From contig NZ_MQWD01000001.1 of assembly GCF_002283365.1 (NCBI RefSeq), positions 2,217,665 through 2,281,664 on the forward strand: DNA of 64,000 nt, in the 5' to 3' direction. The notes under the pieces were generated by a model. The model was not told the DNA's origin. It saw only the letters and a list, made by a program, of their open reading frames with translations, and ran no database searches. The stretch's first letter is position 1. The number at the start of each line of letters is the position of its first letter. This DNA is from Rubrivirga marina. Lineage in GTDB: Bacteria; Bacteroidota; Rhodothermia; Rhodothermales; Rubricoccaceae. This document shows positions 42,841 through 49,807 of the stretch, piece after piece. The position numbers and the translations under genes are program-made.

Positions 42841-43473
42841 GCCGGCGGTGGCGGCGTGGAAGGCGTCGAAAAAGGCGGCCAGCTTGTCGAGGTCCTTGAC
42901 GCCGGGGCTCTCCTCGACGCTCGACGAGAGGTCGACGGCGTAGGGGCGCATCGTCTGGATGGCCTCGGCCACGTTCTCGGCCGAGATCCCGCCGGCCAGG
43001 AACAGGTCGACCTCGGCCGACAGCTCGCGGGCCACGCGCCAGTTGAAGCTCTCGCCCGTGCCGCCCCACAGGCTCGTGTGGTGCGTGTCGAGCAGGATGA
43101 AGTCGACCACGTCCAGGTACGGCTCGACGACGGCGCGGATCTGCTCCGACGAGGCGTCGTGCGTCACTTGGACCGCCTTGATGACCGGCACATCGACGGC
43201 GGCGCAGACCTCCGGGGGTTCGTGCCCATGGAGCTGCGCCAGCGCGAACCCGACGCGCTCGCAAGTCCCGTTCACCTCCTCGGCGCTCTTGTTCACGAAC
43301 ACGCCGACCGGCTCCGGCCCGACGACCCAATCGATGATCTCCTTCGCCACGTCGGGCTTGACGTAGCGTGGGCTGTCCTCGTGCTGGATGAACCCCAGAA
43401 AGTCGGCCCCGGCGACGGCGGCGGTGCGGGCGTCGTGGAGGCGGGTGATGCCGCAGATTTTGACCTTGGTCAT
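42838..43473 (-). CDS. trpF: Phosphoribosylanthranilate isomerase
   Basis: Third step of the tryptophan branch, 211 residues, TIM barrel. Catalytic Cys in VKICGITRLHDA at the N terminus and Asp in FILLDTHHTSLWGGTGESFNW; product-phosphate loop FLAGGISAENV. Start overlaps the trpC stop codon (ATGA). The stop codon is part of an RLGAEA repeat. Confidence 0.95.
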   Translation of the reverse strand: MTKVKICGITRLHDARTAAVAGADFLGFIQHEDSPRYVKPDVAKEIIDWVVGPEPVGVFVNKSAEEVNGTCERVGFALAQLHGHEPPEVCAAVDVPVIKAVQVTHDASSEQIRAVVEPYLDVVDFILLDTHHTSLWGGTGESFNWRVARELSAEVDLFLAGGISAENVAEAIQTMRPYAVDLSSSVEESPGVKDLDKLAAFFDAFHAATAG

Positions 43474-44294
43474 GGCGCGGCGGGGAGGGGTTGACCGGCG
43501 AGCGCGACGGCCGTCTCGCGGCGGAGGGCGGCGAGGGCGCGGCCGGGGTCAGGCTGGCGCATGAAATGGGTGCCCACGAGGAACGCGTCGGCGCCGGCGC
43601 GGCGGAGGCGGGCGGCGGCCTCGGCGTCGCGGATCCCGCTCTCGGCCACGCGGACGATCCGCTCGGGCAGGCGCGCGAAGATCCGCTCGGCGCGGCCGAG
43701 GTCGACTTCGAACGTCTTGAGGTCGCGGCTGTTGACGCCCAGCACGTCGACCCGGTCGAGGTCGAGCGCCTCGACCTCGGCGTCGTCGTGGACCTCCACG
43801 AGCACACCGAGGTCGAGGTCGCGGGCCGCGTCCAACAGGTCGCCGAGGTGGGCGGGGTCGAGGGCGGCGGCGATGAGCAAGACCGCGTCGGCGCCGTAGG
43901 CGCGGGCCTCGACGAGCTGGTAGGCGTCGACCACGAAGTCCTTGCGCAGCAACGGGAGGTCGACCGCGTGGCGGACGGCGGCGAGGTGGTCGAGCGAGCC
44001 CTGGAAGTGCGTCGGCTCGGTGAGGACGGAGAGGGCCGCGGCCGCCGCTTGCTTGTACTGGCGCGCGACGATGGCCGGGTCGTACTCCGCCCGGATCACG
44101 CCCTCCGACGGGCTCGCCCGCTTGCACTCGGCGATGTAGGCGGGGCCGTCCGGACGGCGGAGCGCGCGTGCCAGCGACAGCGTCGGCGCGTGGAAGGCCG
44201 GGCGGCGTTCGAGCGCCGCGGCCGGCGTGACCGCCTTCCGCTCGGCCACGAGCCGGCGCGTGTCGTCGAGGATGGTGTCGAGGATGGTCGCCAT
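43470..44294 (-). CDS. trpC: Indole-3-glycerol phosphate synthase
   Basis: Fourth step, 274 residues. Catalytic Lys and Glu motifs: YIAECKRASPSEGVI, LRKDFVVDAYQLVEARAYGADAVLLI, VEVHDDAEVEAL, GVNSRDLKTFEVD and VAESGIRDAE. Starts with a one-base overlap on trpD (TGATG) and ends with an ATGA overlap on trpF. The apparent 747-codon frame running back through trpD is an artefact. Confidence 0.96.
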   Translation of the reverse strand: MATILDTILDDTRRLVAERKAVTPAAALERRPAFHAPTLSLARALRRPDGPAYIAECKRASPSEGVIRAEYDPAIVARQYKQAAAAALSVLTEPTHFQGSLDHLAAVRHAVDLPLLRKDFVVDAYQLVEARAYGADAVLLIAAALDPAHLGDLLDAARDLDLGVLVEVHDDAEVEALDLDRVDVLGVNSRDLKTFEVDLGRAERIFARLPERIVRVAESGIRDAEAAARLRRAGADAFLVGTHFMRQPDPGRALAALRRETAVALAGQPLPAAP

Positions 44295-45334
44295 CAGGCC
44301 GCCTCGGCGAGCGCGTTGGACACCTCGACGAGCGTGTCGAGCTTTTCGAGGGCCGCGCCGCTGGCGACGCTCTCGCGGGCCGCCTCCAGGCAGGCGTCGA
44401 GGTCGCCGACGTCGCCGGCGGCGAGGAGGGCGTAGGCCGCGTTGAGGAGGACGACGTCGGCCTGAGGGCCGGCCTTGCCGCCGAGGACGGCGCGGACGAT
44501 CTCGGCGTTCTCCTCGGGCGTCCCGCCCTGGAGCGCCGCCGCCGACACGCGCGCCAGGCCGAACCGCTCGGGCACGACCTCCTGCTCCAGCAGGCCGCCG
44601 TCGAAGGCGTGGCTTCCCGTCTGGTAGATCGTCGTCGGGCTCGTGGTCGAGAGCTCGTCGAGCCCGTCGTGGGCGTAGACCACGACGACGTGCTCGCTCC
44701 CGAGCCGCATCAGGATCTGCGCCATCATCCGCGCGACGCCGTCCGAGAACGCGCCGACGAGTTGACGCTTGACGGCGGCCGGGTTGCAGAGCGGCCCGAG
44801 GATGTTGAAGAACGTCCGGACGCCCAGCGCGCGGCGGACCGGCCCGACGTGGCGGAGCGCGGGGTGGAACTGCGGGGCGAACAGGAACGCGATGCCGGCC
44901 TCGTCGAGGCACCGGCTCACGCCGTCGGCGTCCAGGTCCGCGCGGACGCCGAGGCTGGACAGGACGTCGGCCGAGCCGGACGACGACGACACGCCCTTGT
45001 TGCCGTGCTTGGCGACGGGCACGCCGGCGCCGGCGGCCACGAAGGAGGCGGCCGTCGAGATGTTGAACGTGCCGGAGTGGTCGCCGCCCGTGCCGCAGAG
45101 GTCGATCGGGTTGAGGTCGGTCTCGACGGGCACGGCGTACTCGCGCATGACCTTCGTGAAGCCGACGAGTTCGTCGAGCGTCTCGCCGCGCGAGCGGAGG
45201 CCCATCAGCAGGCCCGCGATCTGCGCCGCCTCGGCCTCGCCCGAGAGCATCACGTGCATGGCCGACTCGGCCTGCGATTGGCTGAGCGTCTCGCCCTCGG
45301 CGACGAGTTGGAGAATCGGTTTGAGCGTCGTCAT
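44294..45334 (-). CDS. trpD: Anthranilate phosphoribosyltransferase
   Basis: Second step: anthranilate + PRPP. 346 residues. PRPP-binding GTGGDHSGTFNISTAASFV, then GVPVAKHGNKGVSSSSGSADVL and the KRQLVGAFSDGVARMMAQIL region. Twelve bases downstream of trpG, one-base overlap with trpC. Confidence 0.96.
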   Translation of the reverse strand: MTTLKPILQLVAEGETLSQSQAESAMHVMLSGEAEAAQIAGLLMGLRSRGETLDELVGFTKVMREYAVPVETDLNPIDLCGTGGDHSGTFNISTAASFVAAGAGVPVAKHGNKGVSSSSGSADVLSSLGVRADLDADGVSRCLDEAGIAFLFAPQFHPALRHVGPVRRALGVRTFFNILGPLCNPAAVKRQLVGAFSDGVARMMAQILMRLGSEHVVVVYAHDGLDELSTTSPTTIYQTGSHAFDGGLLEQEVVPERFGLARVSAAALQGGTPEENAEIVRAVLGGKAGPQADVVLLNAAYALLAAGDVGDLDACLEAARESVASGAALEKLDTLVEVSNALAEAA

Positions 45335-45346
45335 CGGGTCGGTCGG

Positions 45347-45946
45347 TCAGTCGGTGGTGGAAGCGGGGGCGGGCACGGCTAGCGCCGCGCGGACCCAGTT
45401 GCGGACGAGCTTTGGGCCCTCCGTCGTGAGGATCGACTCGGGGTGGAACTGGACGCCTTCGATCGGAAAGTCCTTGTGGCGGAGGCCCATGATGACGCCG
45501 TCCGCCGTCTCCGCCGAGACGTCGAGGACGGCCGGGAGCGTCGCCCGGTCGACCACGAGGGAGTGGTAGCGCGTGGCGACGAAGTCCTGCTCGACGCCCT
45601 CGAACACGGTCCGGCCGTCGTGGGACACCGTCGACGTCTTCCCGTGCATCAGCGTCGGGGCGTGGACGACGCGGCCGCCGAACACCTCGCCGATGGCCTG
45701 GTGACCGAGGCACACGCCCAGGATCGGCGTCGTCTCGCCAAACCGGCGGATGACGGCCTCCGAGACGCCGGCCTCGTCGGGGCGGCCGGGGCCGGGCGAG
45801 ATGAGCACGCCGGCCGGGGCCAGCTCCGCGATCTCGTCGAGGCCGATCTGGTCGTTCCGCACGACCCGGTAGTCCTCGGTCACGCCGCCCACGAGGTGGA
45901 CGAGGTTGTACGTGAACGAGTCGTAGTTGTCGATGACGAGGATCAC
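45347..45946 (-). CDS. trpG: Anthranilate synthase glutamine amidotransferase subunit
   Basis: Class I glutaminase of 199 residues that supplies ammonia to TrpE. Triad: Cys in ILGVCLGHQAIGE, His and Glu in VQFHPESILT. Oxyanion-type SPGPGRPDEAG is present. It could also serve PabB, as in many bacteria with one amidotransferase. Separated from trpE here by two unrelated genes. Confidence 0.95.
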   Translation of the reverse strand: MILVIDNYDSFTYNLVHLVGGVTEDYRVVRNDQIGLDEIAELAPAGVLISPGPGRPDEAGVSEAVIRRFGETTPILGVCLGHQAIGEVFGGRVVHAPTLMHGKTSTVSHDGRTVFEGVEQDFVATRYHSLVVDRATLPAVLDVSAETADGVIMGLRHKDFPIEGVQFHPESILTTEGPKLVRNWVRAALAVPAPASTTD

Positions 45947-45974
45947 GGGATCGGGGGCTGGGGCGGCGGGGCCG

Positions 45975-46994
45975 CTAGTTCAGGAAGCCGACGGCGTCGC
46001 GGACCTGGGCCGTCACGTCGGAGGCTCGAGCCCGGGCCGCCTCGGCGCCGGCCTGGAGGATGTCGCGGACGTCGTCGGGGCGGGCGGCCAGCTCGCGGCG
46101 GCGCTCGCGGGCCTCGCCGAAGTGCCGGTCGATCATCCCGAGGAGCGCCTTTTTGGCGTGCCCGTAGCCGTACCCGCCGGCGCGGTACGCCTCGGCGATC
46201 TCGGCCCGCTCGTCGTCCGTCGCGAAGTGGCGGATCAGGGCGAACGTGTTGTCGGCGTCCGGGTCCTTCGGGTCCTCCAGCGGCGTCGAGTCGGAGACGA
46301 TCGACATCACCTTCTTCTTGAGGTCCTTCCCCTCGTCGAAGATGCCGATCGTGTTGCCGTAGCTCTTCGACATCTTCCGTCCGTCGAGGCCGGGGATGAC
46401 CGAGACCTCGTCCAAGATGTAAGGCTCCGGGAGTGGGAAGAACGGGTCGTCCGGACAGAACGCCTCGTTGAACCGGCTCGCCGTGTCGCGGCTGATCTCG
46501 AGGTTCTGCTTCTGGTCGGCCCCGACCGGCACCACGAGGTCGCGGCCCGGCGCCGTGTACGCGAGGATGTCGGCGGCCTGGAGGATCGGGTACGTCAGGA
46601 GCCCGCCGTTCGCGGTCAGCCCCTGGGCCACCTTGTCCTTGTAGGAGACGCCCTTCTCGAGGATCGCCGTTGGCGTGAGGCAGAGGAAGATCCACGTCAG
46701 CTCCGTGAGCTGCGGCACGTCCGACTGGACGAAGAGGCTGGCCCTGCTGGGGTCGAGCCCGAGCGCGAGGTAGTCGAGCGCGACGTCGAGCGTGTACCGG
46801 CGGAGCGCGTCGGCGTCGCGGAGCGTCGTCAGCGCGTGGTAGTCGACGATGAACAGGAAGGCCTCGCTCCGAGCGGTCTCGTCGTTGGCGAGCGCGATGT
46901 TCTGTCGGATCGCCCCGAGGTAGTTGCCGAGGTGGAGCGTCCCCGACGGCTGGATGCCGGAGACGATGACGGGCAGGGGGGAGGAGTCAGACAT
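45975..46994 (-). CDS. trpS: Tryptophanyl-tRNA synthetase inside the trp operon
   Basis: Charges tRNA-Trp. Class I synthetase of 339 residues, a normal bacterial TrpRS length. HIGH-like motif SGTLHLGNYLGA near residue 17-28, KMSKS motif GRKMSKSYGNTIG, and Trp-binding region SDVPQLTEL. The ATG at 46994 starts the family-like sequence; the frame upstream to 47219 reads through an RLGAEA repeat and the neighbouring gene. It lies downstream of the trp attenuator on the same strand. It may also have its own promoter, but none of the TAnnTTTG type is evident in the 88 bases before it. Confidence 0.95.
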   Translation of the reverse strand: MSDSSPLPVIVSGIQPSGTLHLGNYLGAIRQNIALANDETARSEAFLFIVDYHALTTLRDADALRRYTLDVALDYLALGLDPSRASLFVQSDVPQLTELTWIFLCLTPTAILEKGVSYKDKVAQGLTANGGLLTYPILQAADILAYTAPGRDLVVPVGADQKQNLEISRDTASRFNEAFCPDDPFFPLPEPYILDEVSVIPGLDGRKMSKSYGNTIGIFDEGKDLKKKVMSIVSDSTPLEDPKDPDADNTFALIRHFATDDERAEIAEAYRAGGYGYGHAKKALLGMIDRHFGEARERRRELAARPDDVRDILQAGAEAARARASDVTAQVRDAVGFLN

Positions 46995-47051
46995 GCAGAG
47001 GGTGCGGGGGCGCCGGCCGGCGCCTGCACGAACTGGGAAACGGCGGTCGGG

Positions 47052-47084
47052 TCGGTCCGCCTCGGCGCCGAGGCGGGCGGGGCT
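47052..47084. repeat. RLGAEA palindromic repeat, copy 13
   Basis: GGTCCGCCTCGGCGCC followed by GAGGCGGGCGGGGCT, directly joined to the stop codon of the 156-residue gene (minus strand). Confidence 0.85.
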
Positions 47085-47553
47085 AGCGGGGGAGGTCGGC
47101 GGCGACGCCGCGGAGCAGGTCGATCCGGGACGTCGAGGCCTCGGCGTTGTGGCCGAGGATGGCCCGCGTCCGCTCCTGGTGGTGGACGGCGTCGACCTCC
47201 TCGCGGAGCATCCCGCCAAAGTCGTTCTCGGCGTCGAGGAGGCCTTGAACCCGGTTCCGGTCGGAGCCCTCGACCACCGCGAACGCCTCGCGTCCGGCGC
47301 CGGTCGGCGGGGCGCCGCCGAGGCTGAGGATCGTCTCCGAGATCTTGGCCGTCTCCGTGCGGAGGTACGGCATCATGGCCTCGACGCGCTCCTTGGCCGG
47401 GCCGTCGGCCATCCGCGCAAGCGCGGCCTGGTAGGTCTGGAGCAGGTCGAGGTGGCGCTCGGCGACGGGGCGGAGGCGCTCGACGCTCTCCTCGCGGGAG
47501 ATGTAGCGGCCGGCGCCGCCCTTGTTGAGGATCGGTCGGAGGGCAGGGAACAT
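47083..47553 (-). CDS. Hypothetical helical protein, possibly ferritin-like, 156 aa
   Basis: Not firmly recognised. Predicted to be almost all helix, with patterns like the DUF2383/ferritin-like four-helix bundles: RLRPVAERHLDLLQTYQAAL, KERVEAMMPYLRTETAKISE, then LGGAPPTG, then NRVQGLLDAENDFGGMLREE. Putative metal ligands (His, Glu) are present but unproven. No signal peptide. It lies between trpE and trpS on the same strand, so it is part of the attenuated unit. Confidence 0.65.
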   Translation of the reverse strand: MFPALRPILNKGGAGRYISREESVERLRPVAERHLDLLQTYQAALARMADGPAKERVEAMMPYLRTETAKISETILSLGGAPPTGAGREAFAVVEGSDRNRVQGLLDAENDFGGMLREEVDAVHHQERTRAILGHNAEASTSRIDLLRGVAADLPR

Positions 47554-47555
47554 GG

Positions 47556-47629
47556 CGGGGGAGGAGGGAGGGGGGATGCGGGACGGAGGGACGAGGGGAC
47601 CGCGTGGCGCATCCCGGATCCCTCCTTCC
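47556..47629. repeat. Imperfect inverted repeat between trpE and the 156-residue gene
   Basis: GGGATGCG (47573-47580) and CGCATCCC (47608-47615) are perfect, with purine-rich GGAGGAGGGAGG outside pairing with CCCTCCTTCCCTC. Same kind of element as at 1032, 27051 and 37816; it could make a processing or pause point after trpE. Confidence 0.5.
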
Positions 47630-47631
47630 CT

Positions 47632-49173
47632 CTACAGCAGGTCCGACGTGGCGGAGCGCATGGCGGCGAAGAGGGCGGCGGCCTTGGCCTTCGTCTCGTC
47701 GTACTCGGCGGCCGGGTCCGAGTCGGCGACGACGCCGGCGCCGGCCTGGACGTAGGCCACGTCGTCCTTCACGACCATCGTGCGGATGGCGATGCAGGTG
47801 TCGAGCGCGCCGTCGAAGCCGGCGTAGCCGACGGCGCCGGCGTACGGCCCGCGCTTGACGGTCTCGAGCTCGTCGATGATCTCCATGGCGCGGACCTTCG
47901 GGGCGCCGGAAACGGTCCCGGCCGGGAAGCACGCCGCGAGGACGTCCGTCGCCGGCCGCTCGCCGACGGCGCCCGACACCGACGACACGAGGTGCATCAC
48001 GTGGCTGAACCGCTCGACCTCGGCGAACCGGTCGACGGAGACGGTCCCGGTCTCCGACACGCGGCCCATGTCGTTCCGCCCGAGGTCGACCAGCATGAGG
48101 TGTTCGGCGCGCTCCTTCGGGTCCTGGAGGAGGTCGGCCTCGTAGGCCGCGTCCTCGGCCGGCGTCTCGCCGCGGCGGCGGGTCCCGGCGATCGGGAGGA
48201 CCAGCGCCCGCCGCTCCGGCCCGCGCGGCTCGACGCGCGTCAGGACCTCCGGCGACGAGCCGACGAGCGAGAAGTCGGCCCCGTCGGCCAGCCCGTCGAC
48301 GTCGAGGTAGAAGAGGTACGGGCTCGGGTTGACCTGCCGGAGCGCGCGGTACAGGTTGAACTTGTCGCCGGCGAACGGCATCGCGAACCGCTGGCTGAGC
48401 ACGACCTGGAAGATGTCGCCCTCGACGATGTACTCCTTGGCCGCGCGGACGGCGTCCTCGTAGGCCGAGCGCTCGACCGAGGCGGCCGGCTCCGCGGCCA
48501 GCAGCCGGACCGGCTCGCCGGGCACGCCGCCGTGGAACAGGTCGTCCTCCAACTCGAACAGCCGCTCGGTCGCCTCGGCGTACGCCTCGTGGAGGTCGGT
48601 GTCGGCGTCGACGAACACGGTCGCCATCAGGATGAGCTGGTGGCGGACGCGGTCGAAGGCGGCGACGGTGTCGTAGAAGCCCCAGACGGCGTCGGGCAGG
48701 CCGAGGAGGTCGAGCGGGGCCGGGGGCAGCGCCTCGAGCTGGCGGACGGCGTCGTAGCCGACGTACCCGACGGCGCCGGCCGTCAGGCGCGGGAGCCCGG
48801 CGACCTCGGCCTGCTCCGTCTCGGCGAGGATCGCGCCGAGCGCCTCGAAGATGGTCCCGTCGAGGGGCTCCACGTCGTGCGCGGCCCCGTCGCCGCCGAC
48901 CACGCCGGCGGGCCGGTGGGCCCAAACGCGGTCGCCGCGGTTCTCGATCACGAGGTACGGGCTCTTGCCGATGAACGAGTACCGGCCGAGCCGCTCACCG
49001 CCCTCGACCGACTCCAGCAGGAACCCGAACTGGCCCTCTTCCCGGACCGCGAGGAACGCCGAGACCGGCGTCAGGAGGTCGGCCGACCGGCGGACGTAGA
49101 CCGGCACGGCCAGCCGCCGGCCGTCGGCCGGGAGCTGCTCGCGCACGATCGTCTCGAACTCGGTGAGGGTCAC
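47632..49173 (-). CDS. trpE: Anthranilate synthase component I
   Basis: Chorismate to anthranilate, with TrpG. 513 residues. The N-terminal LLES motif of the tryptophan-binding feedback site is intact (FGFLLESVEGGERLGRYSFIG, about residues 48-68). The C-terminal chorismate-binding domain shows VVLSQRFAMPF, PIAGTRRRGETPAED, DLGRNDMGRV and AGTVSGAPKVRAMEIIDELE. The start is a GTG 51 bases after the attenuator U-run. The unit is thus likely regulated both by enzyme feedback and by attenuation. Confidence 0.96.
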   Translation of the reverse strand: MTLTEFETIVREQLPADGRRLAVPVYVRRSADLLTPVSAFLAVREEGQFGFLLESVEGGERLGRYSFIGKSPYLVIENRGDRVWAHRPAGVVGGDGAAHDVEPLDGTIFEALGAILAETEQAEVAGLPRLTAGAVGYVGYDAVRQLEALPPAPLDLLGLPDAVWGFYDTVAAFDRVRHQLILMATVFVDADTDLHEAYAEATERLFELEDDLFHGGVPGEPVRLLAAEPAASVERSAYEDAVRAAKEYIVEGDIFQVVLSQRFAMPFAGDKFNLYRALRQVNPSPYLFYLDVDGLADGADFSLVGSSPEVLTRVEPRGPERRALVLPIAGTRRRGETPAEDAAYEADLLQDPKERAEHLMLVDLGRNDMGRVSETGTVSVDRFAEVERFSHVMHLVSSVSGAVGERPATDVLAACFPAGTVSGAPKVRAMEIIDELETVKRGPYAGAVGYAGFDGALDTCIAIRTMVVKDDVAYVQAGAGVVADSDPAAEYDETKAKAAALFAAMRSATSDLL

Positions 49174-49223
49174 GGGGTGAAGGTCGGATGGGGAGGGCCG
49201 GAGGGGGTGAAGCCGGCACCAAC

Positions 49224-49255
49224 AAAAAAGCCCCCTGCTCGTCTGAACAGTGGGC
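49224..49255 (-). terminator. trp attenuator terminator (segments 3:4)
   Basis: Minus strand: segment 3 GCCCACTG (49255-49248), 10-base loop, segment 4 CAGGGGGC (49237-49230), then TTTTTT (49229-49224). Seven of eight pairs form, plus flanking A-U/G-U pairs. It lies between the leader peptide and trpE and would stop transcription when tryptophan is plentiful. Confidence 0.87.
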
Positions 49256-49279
49256 TCGCGGAGGGGAAGCGCGTTCGCG

Positions 49280-49357
49280 TCAGGCCACAGGCCGTCTGCC
49301 CACTGAGGTCAGGGGGTGCCACCAGGGCCAGACGGTATGGGGCGCGCGGTGCGGCAT
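49280..49357 (-). CDS. trpL: trp operon leader peptide, 25 aa
   Basis: Short open frame, ATG at 49357-49355 and TGA at 49282-49280. Codons 10, 12 and 13 are TGG, giving Val-Trp-Pro-Trp-Trp-His. Tryptophan makes up 3 of 25 residues, all together. The Trp codons lie in or right after pairing segment 1, and the stop codon lies 10 bases past segment 2, so a ribosome stalled at Trp uncovers segment 2 while one reaching the stop codon covers it. The start codon is only 5 bases from the -7 box, so the mRNA is probably leaderless or nearly so. Too short for standard gene finders. Confidence 0.88.
   Translation of the reverse strand: MPHRAPHTVWPWWHPLTSVGRRPVA
49292..49335 (-). promoter_or_regulatory. 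trp attenuator pairing segments 1 and 2 (anti-antiterminator)
   Basis: Segment 1 CCGTCTGGCCC (49335-49325) pairs with GGGCAGACGG (49301-49292) with one bulged G. Segment 2, CAGTGGGC (49305-49298), shares GGGC with that stem and is the perfect complement of segment 3 GCCCACTG (49255-49248). So 1:2 and 2:3 exclude each other, and 2:3 excludes the terminator 3:4. Confidence 0.82.
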
Positions 49358-49362
49358 CGGGA

Positions 49363-49393
49363 TCAAGCTACGGCCGGTCGTCGGGCGGGGCAA
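49363..49393 (-). promoter_or_regulatory. trp operon promoter
   Basis: Minus strand: GTTG (TTG at 49393-49391), 20-base spacer, TAGCTTGA (49370-49363). This matches -33 TTTG / -7 TAnnTTTG spacing. The TAG of the box is also the stop codon of the upstream 145-residue gene. Transcription would start about 49360-49358, just before the leader ATG. Confidence 0.72.
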
Positions 49394-49805
49394 CCGGCGG
49401 GAGGGCGAGGAGGTCGCCGGGCGCGTCGAGGCCGCGGAACTGGCGCAGCCGCTCGCGCAGGTACGGGTTCGTGCGGAGCTCGCGGCGGAACTGGAGCGGG
49501 GCCGGGCGCCGGAGGCCCCGCGGCCGGTTCAAGAAGTCGCCCACGTCCGCCTCGGCGGTGAGGTCGACGTCCTCGGCGCAGACGTTCGGCATCGGGACCG
49601 GCTCTGGGCCGTCGAGGGCCAGGCCCGGCATCGGCACGGGGGTGACGTCGGGGGAGAGCGGGACGGCCATGTCGGCGCCGTAGCCGCAGTCGCGCGGGAC
49701 GAGAAGGGAGGGCGTCGCGGGCTCGCCCGCCTCGGGCACGATGCGGACGTCCTGCGCGCTGGCGGCCGTTCCGAGGGCGAGGGCGGCGAGTGCGAGCGCG
49801 CGCAT
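49368..49805 (-). CDS. Secreted proline-rich hypothetical protein, 145 aa
   Basis: Not recognised. Signal peptide (MRALALAALALGTAASAQ), then a proline-rich stretch with repeated PVPMP (VTPVPMPGLALDGPEPVPMP) and a charged C-terminal helix (FRRELRTNPYLRERLRQF). It starts 2 bases after the L,D-transpeptidase gene ends and so is probably co-expressed with it; a cell-wall or envelope role is a guess. The trp promoter lies inside its 3' end. Confidence 0.65.
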   Translation of the reverse strand: MRALALAALALGTAASAQDVRIVPEAGEPATPSLLVPRDCGYGADMAVPLSPDVTPVPMPGLALDGPEPVPMPNVCAEDVDLTAEADVGDFLNRPRGLRRPAPLQFRRELRTNPYLRERLRQFRGLDAPGDLLALPPVAPPDDRP

Positions 49806-49807
49806 GG

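Noticed and set aside
43470-45713. A 747-codon frame suggesting a trpD-trpC fusion
   Set aside because: Before 44294 the frame reads antipathetically through trpD in the wrong phase; the real trpD is in another frame and overlaps trpC by one base. No fusion.
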